Below are positions 44,550 through 53,900 of a stretch of 64,000 nt of DNA, in pieces. The notes beneath the pieces were generated by a model. It was given only the letters and a program-made list of their open reading frames with translations. It did not search any database and was not told the DNA's origin. The DNA is from Clostridiaceae bacterium JG1575 (GTDB taxonomy: Bacteria > Bacillota > Clostridia > Clostridiales > Clostridiaceae). The stretch is taken from the NCBI GenBank assembly GCA_002838815.1, contig LQGW01000051.1, forward strand, positions 41,871-105,870, read 5' to 3'. How positions within the stretch are numbered: position 1 is the stretch's first letter; each line of letters opens with the position of its first letter. The position numbers were made by a program, and so were the translations under genes.

Positions 44550-45494
44550 ATGACGCTGAGGCATTTAAAAATATTTCTGGAAGTGGCTCGTACAGGCAAT
44601 ATGAGCGAAGCCGCCGCCAAACTCTTTCTTTCGCAACCAACGGTCAGTCAGGCGATTAAGGACCTGGAAACCCACTTTGGCCTGCTGCTTTTTGAGCGAA
44701 GACCCAAAAAACTCTATATCACGGAAGGCGGACAAATGCTCCTTCGAGAAGCACAGGGCGTCCTTGAGAAGATGGCGCAACTGGAGGATCATATGAACGA
44801 GATGATCGCCAAGGAAACCCTGCGCATCGGGGGAACCATCACCGTTGGCAACTCCATATTGAACCCCGTCATCCAGGAATTTCATCAAAAGATACCGGGC
44901 GTCGAGACTTTTGTCTGCGTCAACAACACGACCAACATCGAAACCATGATCCTCGCTAATGAATTGGACATCGGCATCATCGAAGGACAGGTCCTTAGCC
45001 CGGAGCTGCTCATCATTCCTGCAGTGAACGACTACCTGGTGCTGGTTTGCAATAAGCACCACCCCTTTGCCCAAAAGCGTCTGATTCCCATGCGAGAGAT
45101 TGAACATCAAAAATTTCACCTGCGGGAGCGGGGCTCGGGAACCCGGGCGCTTTTTGAAAACTTTTGCCAAAGAAAGCATCTGAAGATCCACTGCGTCTAT
45201 GAATCCAACTGCCCTTCAGCCATTGTCAAATCCATCAAGGAGAACGACAACCTTTCCGTCATGTCCATCCGCTTGGTGGAAGAGGAAATCCAAAAGGGCG
45301 AGCTCCATGCCATCCGCCTCTCAGGCGGTGAGTGGACCCGCAATTTCTCCTTGGTCTATCACCGGGACAAACAGCTCAATGACGCCATGAAAACCATGAT
45401 GCGCATCGTCAAGACGCATCACCGTAAGTCGCTCACCGAGGGCCTTCCCATGAGCATCCTTTGCGGCAAGCTCGATGCCGAGTGCGCAATTTGA
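44550..45494 (+). CDS. LysR-family regulator, probably of the sulfur cluster
   Basis: 314-residue LTTR: N-terminal winged helix (1-65) with MSEAAAKLFLSQPTVSQAIKDLETHFG, then the periplasmic-binding-like effector domain (90-300). The closest general type is CysL/YeiE, which acts next to yeiH-type and sulfite genes. It is divergent from the rhodanese-fusion gene, with a 150-base AT-rich intergenic region, the usual LysR arrangement for controlling the neighbour. The effector (sulfite or O-acetylserine) is inferred only. Confidence 0.85.
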   Translation: MTLRHLKIFLEVARTGNMSEAAAKLFLSQPTVSQAIKDLETHFGLLLFERRPKKLYITEGGQMLLREAQGVLEKMAQLEDHMNEMIAKETLRIGGTITVGNSILNPVIQEFHQKIPGVETFVCVNNTTNIETMILANELDIGIIEGQVLSPELLIIPAVNDYLVLVCNKHHPFAQKRLIPMREIEHQKFHLRERGSGTRALFENFCQRKHLKIHCVYESNCPSAIVKSIKENDNLSVMSIRLVEEEIQKGELHAIRLSGGEWTRNFSLVYHRDKQLNDAMKTMMRIVKTHHRKSLTEGLPMSILCGKLDAECAI

Positions 45495-45541
45495 ACCTTC
45501 GGCCCATCTTCAGAAAAAGAGGGTAGGCTGCTTTTTATCAG

Positions 45542-45588
45542 AAAAATCCGCTTGCGGCGTTTCAGGGCTGCGAGCGGATTTTTTTTGG
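45542..45588 (+). terminator. Terminator of the LysR gene
   Basis: AAAAATCCGCTTGC pairs with GCGAGCGGATTTTT (one G-T), followed by a T run. Confidence 0.85.
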
Positions 45589-45711
45589 CGGGCCAAAGAT
45601 TGTTGCCCTTGTTCATCGAGAAAGCTGAAGGCGGAGATTGCTTTGACCAATAGGGACAGTATCTGTTGGGGGCGAATGGAGGAAAAACGGGGGAAACGGG
45701 GTACTAAGATT

Positions 45712-47097
45712 CTAAGAAGGGAGAGGGGACGACGGCGAAGGGCCTTGGGCGTTCGCTTTTTCCTCTTCCTGTTTCAAGAGACTTCGAAGAAGCGAGAGGG
45801 CAACGGCGGTGGTGGCGACGTCGGATAAGGGCTGGGCAAAAAGCACGCCCGTCAGGCCAAAGGCTTGGGACAACACGAGAAGCAGCGGGATGAAAAAGAG
45901 TCCCTGGCGCGCCACGGAGAGAAAGAGCAAGGCCTTCGCTCGGCCCAGAGCTTGCACAAAGGTGCTGGCAAGCATTAAGGGGCCTAGGACGAAGAGGCTG
46001 ATGGAGAGGATCCATAAAATGGAGGTCCCGGAATCCAAGATCGCCGTCATGTTGTGCGCAAAGAGGTTGATTAAGGGACCGCCCAAAATCCAAAATAAAA
46101 GGAACAAGACGGCGCCGAGGAACACGGTCATTTTCACGGCTTCTTTTAAAATGCGCTTGACTCGCAAAAGATTTTTGGCTCCGTAGTTGAAGCCCACCAA
46201 GGGCTGGCAGCCTGCGGCAAAGCCCATGAAGATGAAGGAACCCATGGTCATGATTTTCAGGGCAATGCCCATGCCGGCCACCACGGTAGTGCCGTAGGGG
46301 ATGACAAAGCGATTGGTCAAAATCATGGCGACGCTGACCAACAACTGGCTTAAGGCGGCTGGAATGCCGATCCTAAAGATCTCAGCGATGACGGTACCCT
46401 TTAAAGAAAAGCCTCGTATGGAAAAGTGAACGAGGGTGGACGCTCGAGCGTAGACGACGACATAGTAGATCAAGCCCAGGGCATTGCCAAGGACCGTAGC
46501 CAAAGCGGCTCCTGAAACCCCCAAATGCAAGGCAAAGATGAATAAGGGATCCAAGACAATGTTGACCGCGGTGCCAAGGAGCATGCCTTTCACCGAAGAC
46601 ATGGCGTCTCCCTCCGCCCGTAAAAGCTGTCCTAGGGTATAATTCCCTAAAATAAAGGGAGAGCCCAGCAGTAAAACCCGGGTGTATCCTCGGGCGAGGG
46701 CTGCGTATTCTTCCCCGGCGCCCAGGCTGCGCACCACTGCGGGCGTGAAAAAGAGTCCTGCGGCCATGGCGAAAAGGGAAATGATGAGGGTAATGAGAAG
46801 GCTTGTGGTCAGGGTGTTGTTGGAAGTAGCATAATCCTTGGCGCCAAGGCAGCGGGAAAGGTAAGAGGCGGATCCGGTGCTGACGATGGTGGCCAGGGCC
46901 ATCAGGATCATAAAGACCGGGGTGGAGATGTTGACGGCCGCTAGGGGATTGGCATCCTTGAGCAAGCCGATGAAGAACATATCGACCAAATTGTAGAGCA
47001 CTTGGATCATCATCCCAGCCACCACGGGCAGGGAGAGACGCAAAATGGCTTGACGAACGGGCGCATGGGACAAAAGCTCAATGCGTTCTTGCTTCAT
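45712..47097 (-). CDS. MATE-family efflux pump
   Basis: 461-residue protein with 12 hydrophobic segments and the MATE pattern of two similar halves (LPVVAGMMIQVLYNLVDMFFIGLL in the first; GFAAGCQPLVGFNYGAKNL in the second). Expels drugs or toxic organics with Na+ or H+ antiport. The start at 47097 has GAGGTG seven bases upstream. A TetR regulator gene lies just upstream on the same strand, and its candidate operators cover this gene's promoter. Confidence 0.9.
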   Translation of the reverse strand: MKQERIELLSHAPVRQAILRLSLPVVAGMMIQVLYNLVDMFFIGLLKDANPLAAVNISTPVFMILMALATIVSTGSASYLSRCLGAKDYATSNNTLTTSLLITLIISLFAMAAGLFFTPAVVRSLGAGEEYAALARGYTRVLLLGSPFILGNYTLGQLLRAEGDAMSSVKGMLLGTAVNIVLDPLFIFALHLGVSGAALATVLGNALGLIYYVVVYARASTLVHFSIRGFSLKGTVIAEIFRIGIPAALSQLLVSVAMILTNRFVIPYGTTVVAGMGIALKIMTMGSFIFMGFAAGCQPLVGFNYGAKNLLRVKRILKEAVKMTVFLGAVLFLLFWILGGPLINLFAHNMTAILDSGTSILWILSISLFVLGPLMLASTFVQALGRAKALLFLSVARQGLFFIPLLLVLSQAFGLTGVLFAQPLSDVATTAVALSLLRSLLKQEEEKANAQGPSPSSPLPS

Positions 47098-47124
47098 GAA
47101 GATCACCTCGAAGGATTTTTAAAA

Positions 47125-47183
47125 TGACAATGTGTCACAATTAAAGTATAGAAAAAAGCAGCGGGGTTGTCCAATGAACATTG
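47125..47183 (-). promoter_or_regulatory. MATE promoter with two palindromic operator candidates
   Basis: On the minus strand: TTGGAC, 18-base spacer, TATACT. TGACA-ATG-TGTCA at 47125-47137 lies at the predicted start site, and CAATG-AA-CATTG at 47172-47183 overlaps the -35 region. Both fit TetR-type sites for the adjacent regulator. Confidence 0.5.
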
Positions 47184-47202
47184 TGCGCTGCTTTTGAATG
47201 AT

Positions 47203-47844
47203 TTAGGACGAGGGGGAGGACGTTGCGCCAAGACCCCCTTCGATAAAGGAGACGGCAATGGCGTAATGCTCAAGAAACGTCGCAGGATCCCAATGGGCTA
47301 AAAAACAGCGGGTGATGAGATCGTGGATGATGGAGCGGATGAAGGCAATTGTGTCTGCAGGATGTGCTGCGGCTAGAGGGGAGAGACGGTTTTTCGATAA
47401 TGCGCGCTCAAGGCTCATTTCAAACACCGTGCCGGAGCGTTCCTTGGGCTCTTTGGCGAGATAGGCTTGCCAGCCGGCCTCAAGGTCCGCCGACCAATAT
47501 AAAAAGCGGTTGCGGAACAAGGGATACTTGTCCTCACGGAATAGAACGCTGCAAAGGCTTTGGCCGTAGGTATCCAAAGCGTTAAACAAATCCCCGCCAG
47601 AGGATGTGAGTTCTTTGGAAAAAATGTTGTGCACATCGATGTCTTCCAAGGAAAGGATATAATAGTAGCATTCCGCTAAGTTGTCGAAGTACTGATAAAA
47701 ACTGCCTCGGGCTATGGAGAGCTCTTTGATGATGTTGGACACGCTGGCTTCCGGAAAGGGATGAGCCAAAAATTCGTTGCGGCAGGCCGCTCGAATTCGG
47801 TCATGCTTTTTCTTTGGCAGTTGGTGAAAGGTTGGTTTGGGCAT
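47203..47844 (-). CDS. TetR-family regulator of the MATE pump
   Basis: 213-residue protein with a TetR N-terminal helix-turn-helix (EASVSNIIKELSIARGSFYQYFDNLAECYYYI) and a helical ligand-binding C-terminus. Start chosen at ATG 47844, seven bases after GGAGG. Transcribed towards the MATE gene with a promoter-containing gap between, a common regulator-pump arrangement; autoregulation and pump control are inferred. Confidence 0.87.
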   Translation of the reverse strand: MPKPTFHQLPKKKHDRIRAACRNEFLAHPFPEASVSNIIKELSIARGSFYQYFDNLAECYYYILSLEDIDVHNIFSKELTSSGGDLFNALDTYGQSLCSVLFREDKYPLFRNRFLYWSADLEAGWQAYLAKEPKERSGTVFEMSLERALSKNRLSPLAAAHPADTIAFIRSIIHDLITRCFLAHWDPATFLEHYAIAVSFIEGGLGATSSPSS

Positions 47845-48100
47845 CGCCATGCCTCCTTTTGTTTTTTTCAATCATTGTAGCATAGGCGCTCCCGAGAATC
47901 GTAAGGCAGTTTTGAGGGGAGCAACACCCGCCCCAAGGACCGGGGAGGTTTGGGCAGTAGGGGTCAAGGCTCTCCTTGAGAAAGATCCCAGGAAGGCGAT
48001 AGGACCAAACGGCATTTGCCTCCGAAGCCGTGGGGGGGCATGGCATATTGTTTGACCGCAGTCTGCCCACTGGCTACAATGAAGAAGCCGAGGTGATAAT

Positions 48101-49348
48101 ATGATCAAAAAAACAACCGGAAACCCTTGGATGGACGCTAAGGGACGTCAGGTAATGTATGGCTTTTTGCTGCTGTTTATCTTAGGATACGGCGCGTTGG
48201 ATTACTATACGGGGCAGACCTTTGCCCTGGTGCTTTTTCCAGTGTACCCGCTTTATTTGCTGGCGAACCCCTTGGCTAGGCGGCGCCTTTACGATTATTT
48301 TAAGCAATGGCGCGCCCACTGGACGGGCTGGGCGCTTTTGTTGATTGCTTTATGGAGCCTTTTTTCGGCGATTTGGTCCCAGGCCCGCGAGGATACCCTC
48401 TCCACAGCCTTACTTTATTTTTATATGCTCATGGTGTACCTTGGCATGGCGGTGGAATTTCCTGGGAAGCGCTGGCGCAAAGGATTCATGATCGCGTTCA
48501 CTTTAGTCATCGTATTTACCATGGGCTATCTCGCTTTGGAATATGGGGTGGCCATTGTAAAACGCGAAGCCTTGACCCGAGGCCGCTTCATTTCGACCAT
48601 TGAAAACACCAACAACTTGGGCGTAGTTTCCATCATGTTTTTGATGTTTTGCGCCTCCTTGATTCGTAAGGCGCCTTCCAAAAAGACCAGCCTATTTTTC
48701 GCCGGGCTTTCCGCCCTGTGCGCCCTGGGCGTCCTCTCCTCCCAATCCCGATCCTCCATCATCGTTACGGGCATTTTGTTTGTATTCATCATCTGGAAAT
48801 ACAACATGAAATACATTTGGACCTTGGCCCTGTTTGTCGTGATCTTGCTCTTCGTACCGAGCCTTCAGCAGCGGGTGTTGGAAATTTTCTCCTACGAGCA
48901 GAATGTGCAACGGGTGAAGGTTTGGCGGGTTGCCTTATCGCTTTTTGCGGCGCATCCCTTATTGGGCGTCGGCTCCAATGCCTTTCGGGTGGGGTATGTG
49001 GAGACCTTCAAGGCCAATCCACAGATGTTCAATGCCTGGGACATCAAGGTGCTCTGGCATGCCCACAACATGCTTATGCGCTTTAGTTCTGAATTGGGCC
49101 TGCCGGGTCTTGCCACCCTCATTGCCCTGATGGCAGGCTCCGTGCGCATGATGCGGGGCATCACCAAATCCTCCGCCTACCTCGCGGGAAAGACACGTCT
49201 CTACGACGGCATCTATCTTGGGATTCTGGCGTTTTATCTTGGCAATATTTTAGACAGCTTTTGGGCAAGTCCCAAACCGCTGTTGGTCTTTGCCGTCCTT
49301 TTGGGCTTTGCCGCAAGCTATGCCCAGGAGCATGGCCTTGCCTCTTAA
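48101..49348 (+). CDS. O-antigen ligase/Wzy-like membrane protein
   Basis: 415-residue integral membrane protein with about 11 hydrophobic segments and a large loop (about 255-340) containing RVKVWRVALSLFAAHPLLGVGSNAFR and AHNMLMRFSSELGLPG, the hallmark of the Wzy_C (O-antigen ligase/polymerase) fold. It joins polysaccharide units to acceptors at the outer face of the membrane. GAGGTG precedes the ATG. It is a single gene with its own terminator, with no glycosyltransferases beside it. Confidence 0.82.
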   Translation: MIKKTTGNPWMDAKGRQVMYGFLLLFILGYGALDYYTGQTFALVLFPVYPLYLLANPLARRRLYDYFKQWRAHWTGWALLLIALWSLFSAIWSQAREDTLSTALLYFYMLMVYLGMAVEFPGKRWRKGFMIAFTLVIVFTMGYLALEYGVAIVKREALTRGRFISTIENTNNLGVVSIMFLMFCASLIRKAPSKKTSLFFAGLSALCALGVLSSQSRSSIIVTGILFVFIIWKYNMKYIWTLALFVVILLFVPSLQQRVLEIFSYEQNVQRVKVWRVALSLFAAHPLLGVGSNAFRVGYVETFKANPQMFNAWDIKVLWHAHNMLMRFSSELGLPGLATLIALMAGSVRMMRGITKSSAYLAGKTRLYDGIYLGILAFYLGNILDSFWASPKPLLVFAVLLGFAASYAQEHGLAS

Positions 49349-49351
49349 GGA

Positions 49352-49390
49352 AAATCCCCCAAGGGGTGGGTCTTCTTGGGGGATTTTTAG
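49352..49390 (+). terminator. Terminator of the ligase-like gene
   Basis: AAAATCCCCCAAG pairs with CTTGGGGGATTTT around GGGTGGGTCTT, ending in five T. Confidence 0.85.
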
Positions 49391-49493
49391 GGAAGTTTGA
49401 ACGGTTTTAAACTTTTTGGCGCTTTGGCGCACGGCTCAAGTCCTTTGGGCTATAATGAAATCATGAAAAACTTTACATAAAGGAGTGCAGAGC

Positions 49494-49973
49494 ATGGACC
49501 AAAGAAACTTGGAAGTTATTAAAGAAGCCATCCTCAACGAAGTGGAGGGGTATCAGTTTTATCGACTGTATGCGGAAAAGGTTCAATCCGAAGACGTGAA
49601 AAAGGCCTTTCTGGCGATCGCCCAAGAAGAGCTCGACCACATTGAGTTTTTGAAAAAGCTCAAAGACAACACGCGGGAAGAGAGTCTGAAAATGGCTGAG
49701 ATGGACGTTCCCGCTCCAGGCATCTTCAAATTCTCGGCCTTGACCCCGGATGAACTCTCCTTGGCGTTGGCCGCATTCTCCATCGCCATGAAGATGGAGG
49801 ATGATTCGCAGCGTTTTTATGATGAGGCCGCTCAAAAAGCCCAAACCCCTGAGGAGAAGGCTCTTTATGAAAAACTCAGAGATTGGGAGCGGATGCACCG
49901 AGACAGCTTTGAAGTCAAGTACAATGAACTCAAGGAAGATTGGTGGGCCGACAACGCGTTTGCTCCGATGTAG
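49494..49973 (+). CDS. Rubrerythrin/ferritin-like diiron protein
   Basis: 159-residue four-helix-bundle protein without a rubredoxin domain. Diiron ligand candidates: Glu in NEVEGYQFY, E-x2-H in EELDHIEF, Glu in MKMEDDSQRFYDE, and E-x2-H in WERMHRDSF. Members of this COG1633-type group handle peroxide or iron in anaerobes. ATG 49494 follows AAAGGAG by eight bases, and TATAAT at 49451-49456 is a likely -10 box. A strong terminator follows. Confidence 0.85.
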   Translation: MDQRNLEVIKEAILNEVEGYQFYRLYAEKVQSEDVKKAFLAIAQEELDHIEFLKKLKDNTREESLKMAEMDVPAPGIFKFSALTPDELSLALAAFSIAMKMEDDSQRFYDEAAQKAQTPEEKALYEKLRDWERMHRDSFEVKYNELKEDWWADNAFAPM

Positions 49974-50001
49974 GGTCTCTTTCGCCTGAACAGGAAGTCC
50001 C

Positions 50002-50046
50002 TTGGCCGGCCGGGCCTCTTTTTAAAAGCTCGGCCGGCTTTCTCAT
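50002..50046 (+). terminator. Terminator of the ferritin-like gene
   Basis: GCCGGCCG pairs with CGGCCGGC around an AT-rich loop, followed by TTTCT. Confidence 0.7.
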
Positions 50047-50155
50047 CCGCCCAGGCCAGGGGTCCTCGTTCCCGTAAGGGGTTGCCATCGAGTGAGCATT
50101 CCCGTTATAGTGTAAAAGTAGTCCATTCCCAATTCGTTTTAAGGGGGGCATCCGC

Positions 50156-50839
50156 ATGGATCAAAACAACAAAGATATTCAACGCATCCGCATGATGTCG
50201 TTTTTTGTCGAGGCAACGCAGGAGATCATTGACCGGGAAGGCATAGAAGGCGTTACAGCTCGAAAGGTGGCTCAGCGGGCGGGCTACAATCCCGCCACCC
50301 TCTATAATTACTTTGAAAACCTCGACTACCTCGTGGGCTTCTCTTCCATTAAGTATCTAAGGGACTATCATCGAAGCCTCTTGGAGGAGGTGGAGGGCAT
50401 CAAAGACCCCGAAGCGCGGTTCTTAAAAGTTTGGGAGAAGTTTTGTTATTATTCATACCACAACCCCAAAATATATCGAGCCATCTTTTTCAAGACACCT
50501 CATTATACCGTCTGCGAGCTGTTTCAATATTATTTCAAGATGTTCCCCCAAGAGCTCGATGCTCACGATAAGGACATTCAAGCCATGCTCCAAGGCTGCA
50601 CCCTAGCCGCTCGCAATATGACGGTTCTAGTCGAGGTGCTTGAAGCAGGGATATTAAAGCCCATGACCCGTGAAGAGATTACCCAACTCAACGAGATGAT
50701 GATTTCCCTCTATCGAGGCATATTGACCGAACTCATTGAGGATGAAATTTCCCAAGAGCAGATTCCTCATCTGGTGGAAAAAACCATGGGGTATCTCAAA
50801 AGGCTTCTGGATGGGGTGCGTCAGACGCAATCTCCATGA
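50156..50839 (+). CDS. TetR-family regulator, probable repressor of the betaine operon
   Basis: 227-residue TetR protein: helix-turn-helix at about residues 30-55 (GVTARKVAQRAGYNPATLYNYFENLDYL), helical C-terminal ligand domain. It lies directly upstream of, and co-directional with, the betaine reductase operon, separated by a 411-base region that holds a perfect palindromic operator overlapping a promoter. Binding of betaine or a derivative as inducer is inference. Confidence 0.85.
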   Translation: MDQNNKDIQRIRMMSFFVEATQEIIDREGIEGVTARKVAQRAGYNPATLYNYFENLDYLVGFSSIKYLRDYHRSLLEEVEGIKDPEARFLKVWEKFCYYSYHNPKIYRAIFFKTPHYTVCELFQYYFKMFPQELDAHDKDIQAMLQGCTLAARNMTVLVEVLEAGILKPMTREEITQLNEMMISLYRGILTELIEDEISQEQIPHLVEKTMGYLKRLLDGVRQTQSP

Positions 50840-51250
50840 ATGAAAAAGGATCAAAAGCAATGGTGATAATGGATAGATTCTGCAAAGCGATTCAGCGTTC
50901 CGGGTTTTCTAAGCTCTGGACCTGGAGTGCTCAAGAGGGTCGCATATAAAATGGTTCCCAATCCTTTAAGGTTGGGAACCATTGACGTTTACAGGGGGAA
51001 TTTTAAAAAATAGGGTCTTTGGCAATTGAAGCATCGCAATCCTTTGGGGAGGACTGGAATGCCCCTCTTGAAATGGTTGCCATTTAAAGGAAATGAATGC
51101 CCCTTCTTTGAAGGACTAATATTTTAAAAGGACATAAACGGGTTGAAAATGCGAATATGAAAAATAAACACAGTTATATAGTAAACGTGTTTACTATATA
51201 ATCTCTCTGATCTATACTGAGAGTACAACCGATTCCAAGGAGGCATTACC
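50840..51250. other. Regulatory region upstream of the betaine reductase operon
   Basis: No gene. It contains an exact inverted repeat (AATGGTTCCCAA at 50950-50961 with 50972-50983) that may terminate or insulate the TetR transcript, then AT-rich DNA with the operator and promoter near 51175-51218. Confidence 0.5.
51175..51218 (+). promoter_or_regulatory. Palindromic operator with embedded promoter
   Basis: TATATAGTAAAC (51175-51186) and its exact reverse complement (51189-51200) flank a GT centre: a perfect 12-2-12 palindrome. The promoter TTTACT (51190-51195), 17 bases, TATACT (51213-51218) starts inside it, so a bound repressor would block RNA polymerase. Most likely the site of the TetR protein at 50156-50839. 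Confidence 0.7.
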
Positions 51251-52576
51251 ATGAAACTGGAGCTGGCCAATTATCAAGTGCAAGATGTAGTTTTCGGCGA
51301 CCGAACGTTTTTTAAAGATGGAATACTGACCATTCACAAACAGGAGGCCATTGATTTTGTCCGTCAGGACGAGCACATCACCGAGTGTGATCTGGAGATC
51401 GCCCGACCGGGTGAGTCCGTGCGCATCGTACCGGTGAAAGAGGCGGTAGAACCTCGGGCTAGGACCGATGGGCGTCCGACCTTCCCCGGTGTTACGGGAG
51501 AGGTTCTTCCTGCGGGCGAGGGGCGAACCAACTGCCTAAAGGGGGTTTCTGTCCTCGGGGTGGGCAAGCATTGGGGAAGTTTCGGCGATGGAATCATCGA
51601 CATGAGCGGTGAGGGAGCTTCGTTGACGTATTTCTCCGGTTTGATCAACATTTGTATGGTGTGTGATACAGACGAGGTTTTTGAACAGCGCGAGCAACAA
51701 AAGAAGAACCATGCCATCCGCTATGCGGCGCATCGGTTGGCCGAGTATTTGGCGCTTCATATTGGAGAGGCCACTGAGGATTCTTTGGATGTGTATGAAT
51801 TGGGGAGCGTGCGCGCTCGGGGAGAAGAAATTGAAGCTCTTCCTGCGGTAGTGTACGTGATGCAGCCTCAGACTCAAATGGAGGAGATGGGGTACAACAG
51901 CTTGCTTTATGGCTGGGATATGAATCACTTCATTCCCTCCTTGGTTCATCCCAATGAGGTGCTCGATGGAGCGGTCATTGATGGAAGCTTTATGCCCTGT
52001 TCTTCAAAATGGTCTACCTATGATTTCCAAAATAATCCAGTCATTCGTAGGCTTTATCGGGAACACGGACGCACTCTAAATTTTCTGGGCGTCATCATGA
52101 GCAACCTCAACGTCTCTTTGGAACAGAAAAATCGCTCCGCCCAAGCCGTTGCAAAGCTTGCTAAGATCGTGGGCGCCGATGGAGCCATTTTATCTGAAGA
52201 GGGGTATGGCAATCCCGATGCGGATTTTATAGCCTGTTTTGTAGCGCTTGAAGAGGCGGGAGTTTTAACTGTGGGGCTCACGAATGAATGCACGGGTCGA
52301 GATGGGAAGAGTCAACCTCTCGTGGCCTTAGACGAGCGAGCCGACGCCATTGTTTCCACTGGAAATGTTTCGGAATTATTGGAGCTTGCCCCCATGCAAA
52401 AAGTCATTGGGGAGCTGGCCGCTGCCGGGCGCGATGGACTCTCGGGCGGATGGGCTTATGATGAAAAACTGGGGCCCACCGTGCGTGAGGACGGATCCCT
52501 AATCATGGAAAATAACAGCATGTTCTGTGGAGACCGCATTATCGGATGGTCCCCCAAGATGATGAAGGAATTTTAG
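51251..52576 (+). CDS. grdI: Betaine reductase component B proprotein (GrdI/GrdE-type)
   Basis: 441-residue precursor of the alpha and beta subunits of protein B of glycine/sarcosine/betaine reductase. Family members are cleaved at a cysteine that becomes a pyruvoyl group, which binds the amino substrate. The conserved FMPCSSKWSTYDFQ block places that residue at about Cys250. GSFGDGIIDMSGEGA and LYGWDMNHFIPSLVHPNEV are other family blocks. AGGAGG precedes the ATG. Specificity for betaine is inferred from the BCCT transporter two genes on; sarcosine is the alternative. Confidence 0.85.
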   Translation: MKLELANYQVQDVVFGDRTFFKDGILTIHKQEAIDFVRQDEHITECDLEIARPGESVRIVPVKEAVEPRARTDGRPTFPGVTGEVLPAGEGRTNCLKGVSVLGVGKHWGSFGDGIIDMSGEGASLTYFSGLINICMVCDTDEVFEQREQQKKNHAIRYAAHRLAEYLALHIGEATEDSLDVYELGSVRARGEEIEALPAVVYVMQPQTQMEEMGYNSLLYGWDMNHFIPSLVHPNEVLDGAVIDGSFMPCSSKWSTYDFQNNPVIRRLYREHGRTLNFLGVIMSNLNVSLEQKNRSAQAVAKLAKIVGADGAILSEEGYGNPDADFIACFVALEEAGVLTVGLTNECTGRDGKSQPLVALDERADAIVSTGNVSELLELAPMQKVIGELAAAGRDGLSGGWAYDEKLGPTVREDGSLIMENNSMFCGDRIIGWSPKMMKEF

Positions 52577-52588
52577 GAGGGCAGACGA

Positions 52589-53899
52589 ATGAAAAAAGTA
52601 CTGATCTATTTGAATCAATTTTTTGCAGGTATTGGTGGCGAAGAAATGGCGGATGCTGCCCCCTCATTGCGGAAAGAACTTAAAGGCCCGGCTTTGGTGT
52701 TTCAAGAAGCGCTGCCTGAGGCCGACATTGTGGGGACCTTAATTTGTGGGGATAATTTTATGGCCTCTCAAAAGGAGGAGGCGCTCAAGCGAATCGATGA
52801 GCTTCTTGAAGGCTTGTCCTTTGATCTTTTGCTTGCGGGTCCGGCTTTTCAGGCAGGTCGCTACGGCGTAGCCTGTGGGATGGTAGCCCAGCACGTGCAA
52901 GAAAAGTACCATGTGCCTGCCGTGAGCTCCATGCATGAAGAAAACCCTGGAGTGGAGTTGTATCGTCAGGAGCTGTATATTATGCCCGGCGGTCACAGTG
53001 CGGCCTCTTTGAAAAAAGATGCCTTAGCCATGTGCGGCTTGGCCCGACGCCTTTTGGCCGGAGAGGTTCGAATTCCTCAAGAAGAGGGGGGCTTTTTTGT
53101 TCGCGGGATCCGTCACCAGGTGCTTCGTCCCGATGGCAAAGAGGCTGCGGATCGCGCCGTGGAGATGCTGCTTAAGAAATTAAACAAAGAGCCCTTTGAG
53201 ACCGAGCTGCCTATCCGGTTAAAAGCACGGGTGCCCATTGCTCCCCCCATCAAAGAGTTGTCAAAAGCAACCATTGCTTTAATCACCACGGGAGGTATTG
53301 TCCCTTCCTCCAATCCCGACCGCATCCAATCCGCTTCGGCTACCCGATGGGGGCGCTACGATATCGCTTCGGTGGATCGCCTGGAAACTGGGGTTTATAA
53401 AACCATCCATGCGGGCTACGACCCGGCTGCCGCTGACGCCGACCCCAACGTTGTCGTTCCGGTGGATGCTATGAAGGCTTGGGTTCAAGAGGGCAAGGTG
53501 GGGCGTCTGCACGATTATTTTTACTCCACCGTGGGAACGGGCACCACTGAAAATGAAGCGGCCCGCATGGCCCGGGAAATGATTCCTTTCTTGAAGGAAG
53601 GGAAGGTTGACGGCATCATTATGACCAGCACGTGAGGCACCTGTACGCGTTGCGGTGCAACCATGGTTAAAGAATTGGAAAAAGCAGGATTTCCTATTGT
53701 TCAAATGTGCAACCTTATTCCCGTAGCCACCACCGTGGGGGCTAATAAAATCGTCCCTACTATTTCCATTCCCTATCCTTTAGGCGACCCCGCCACCTCT
53801 AAGGAAGCTCAGTGGAAGCTTCGTAAGAGCCGAGTGGGCATTGCCCTGGACGCTCTTTGCGAGGATGCTCAGGAGCAGACCGTTTATGCGGTGAAGTGA
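52589..53899 (+). CDS. grdH: Betaine reductase component B selenoprotein (GrdH/GrdB-type), in-frame UGA
   Basis: 436 residues when the TGA at 53633-53635 is read as selenocysteine (residue 349). The protein continues in the same frame with MTST-U-GTCTRCGATM, the U-x2-C-x2-C motif of GrdB/GrdF/GrdH, and ends ...EQTVYAVK at 53899. The total length equals that of known GrdB proteins (about 436). Conventional gene calling would split it at the TGA. Residues upstream of U follow the family closely (FFAGIGGEEMADAAP, TGGIVPSSNPDRIQSASATRWG). It receives the betaine-derived group and passes it to selenoprotein A. It sits 12 bases after grdI and one base before the BCCT gene. Confidence 0.92.
53633..53660 (+). 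promoter_or_regulatory. Candidate bacterial SECIS at the grdH UGA
   Basis: Directly after the TGA, GCACC (53637-53641) can pair with GGTGC (53654-53658) around a 12-base loop. That is the position and size expected of a bacterial SECIS hairpin bound by SelB. SelA/B/C/D genes are not in the window. Confidence 0.6.
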
Positions 53900-53900
53900 T

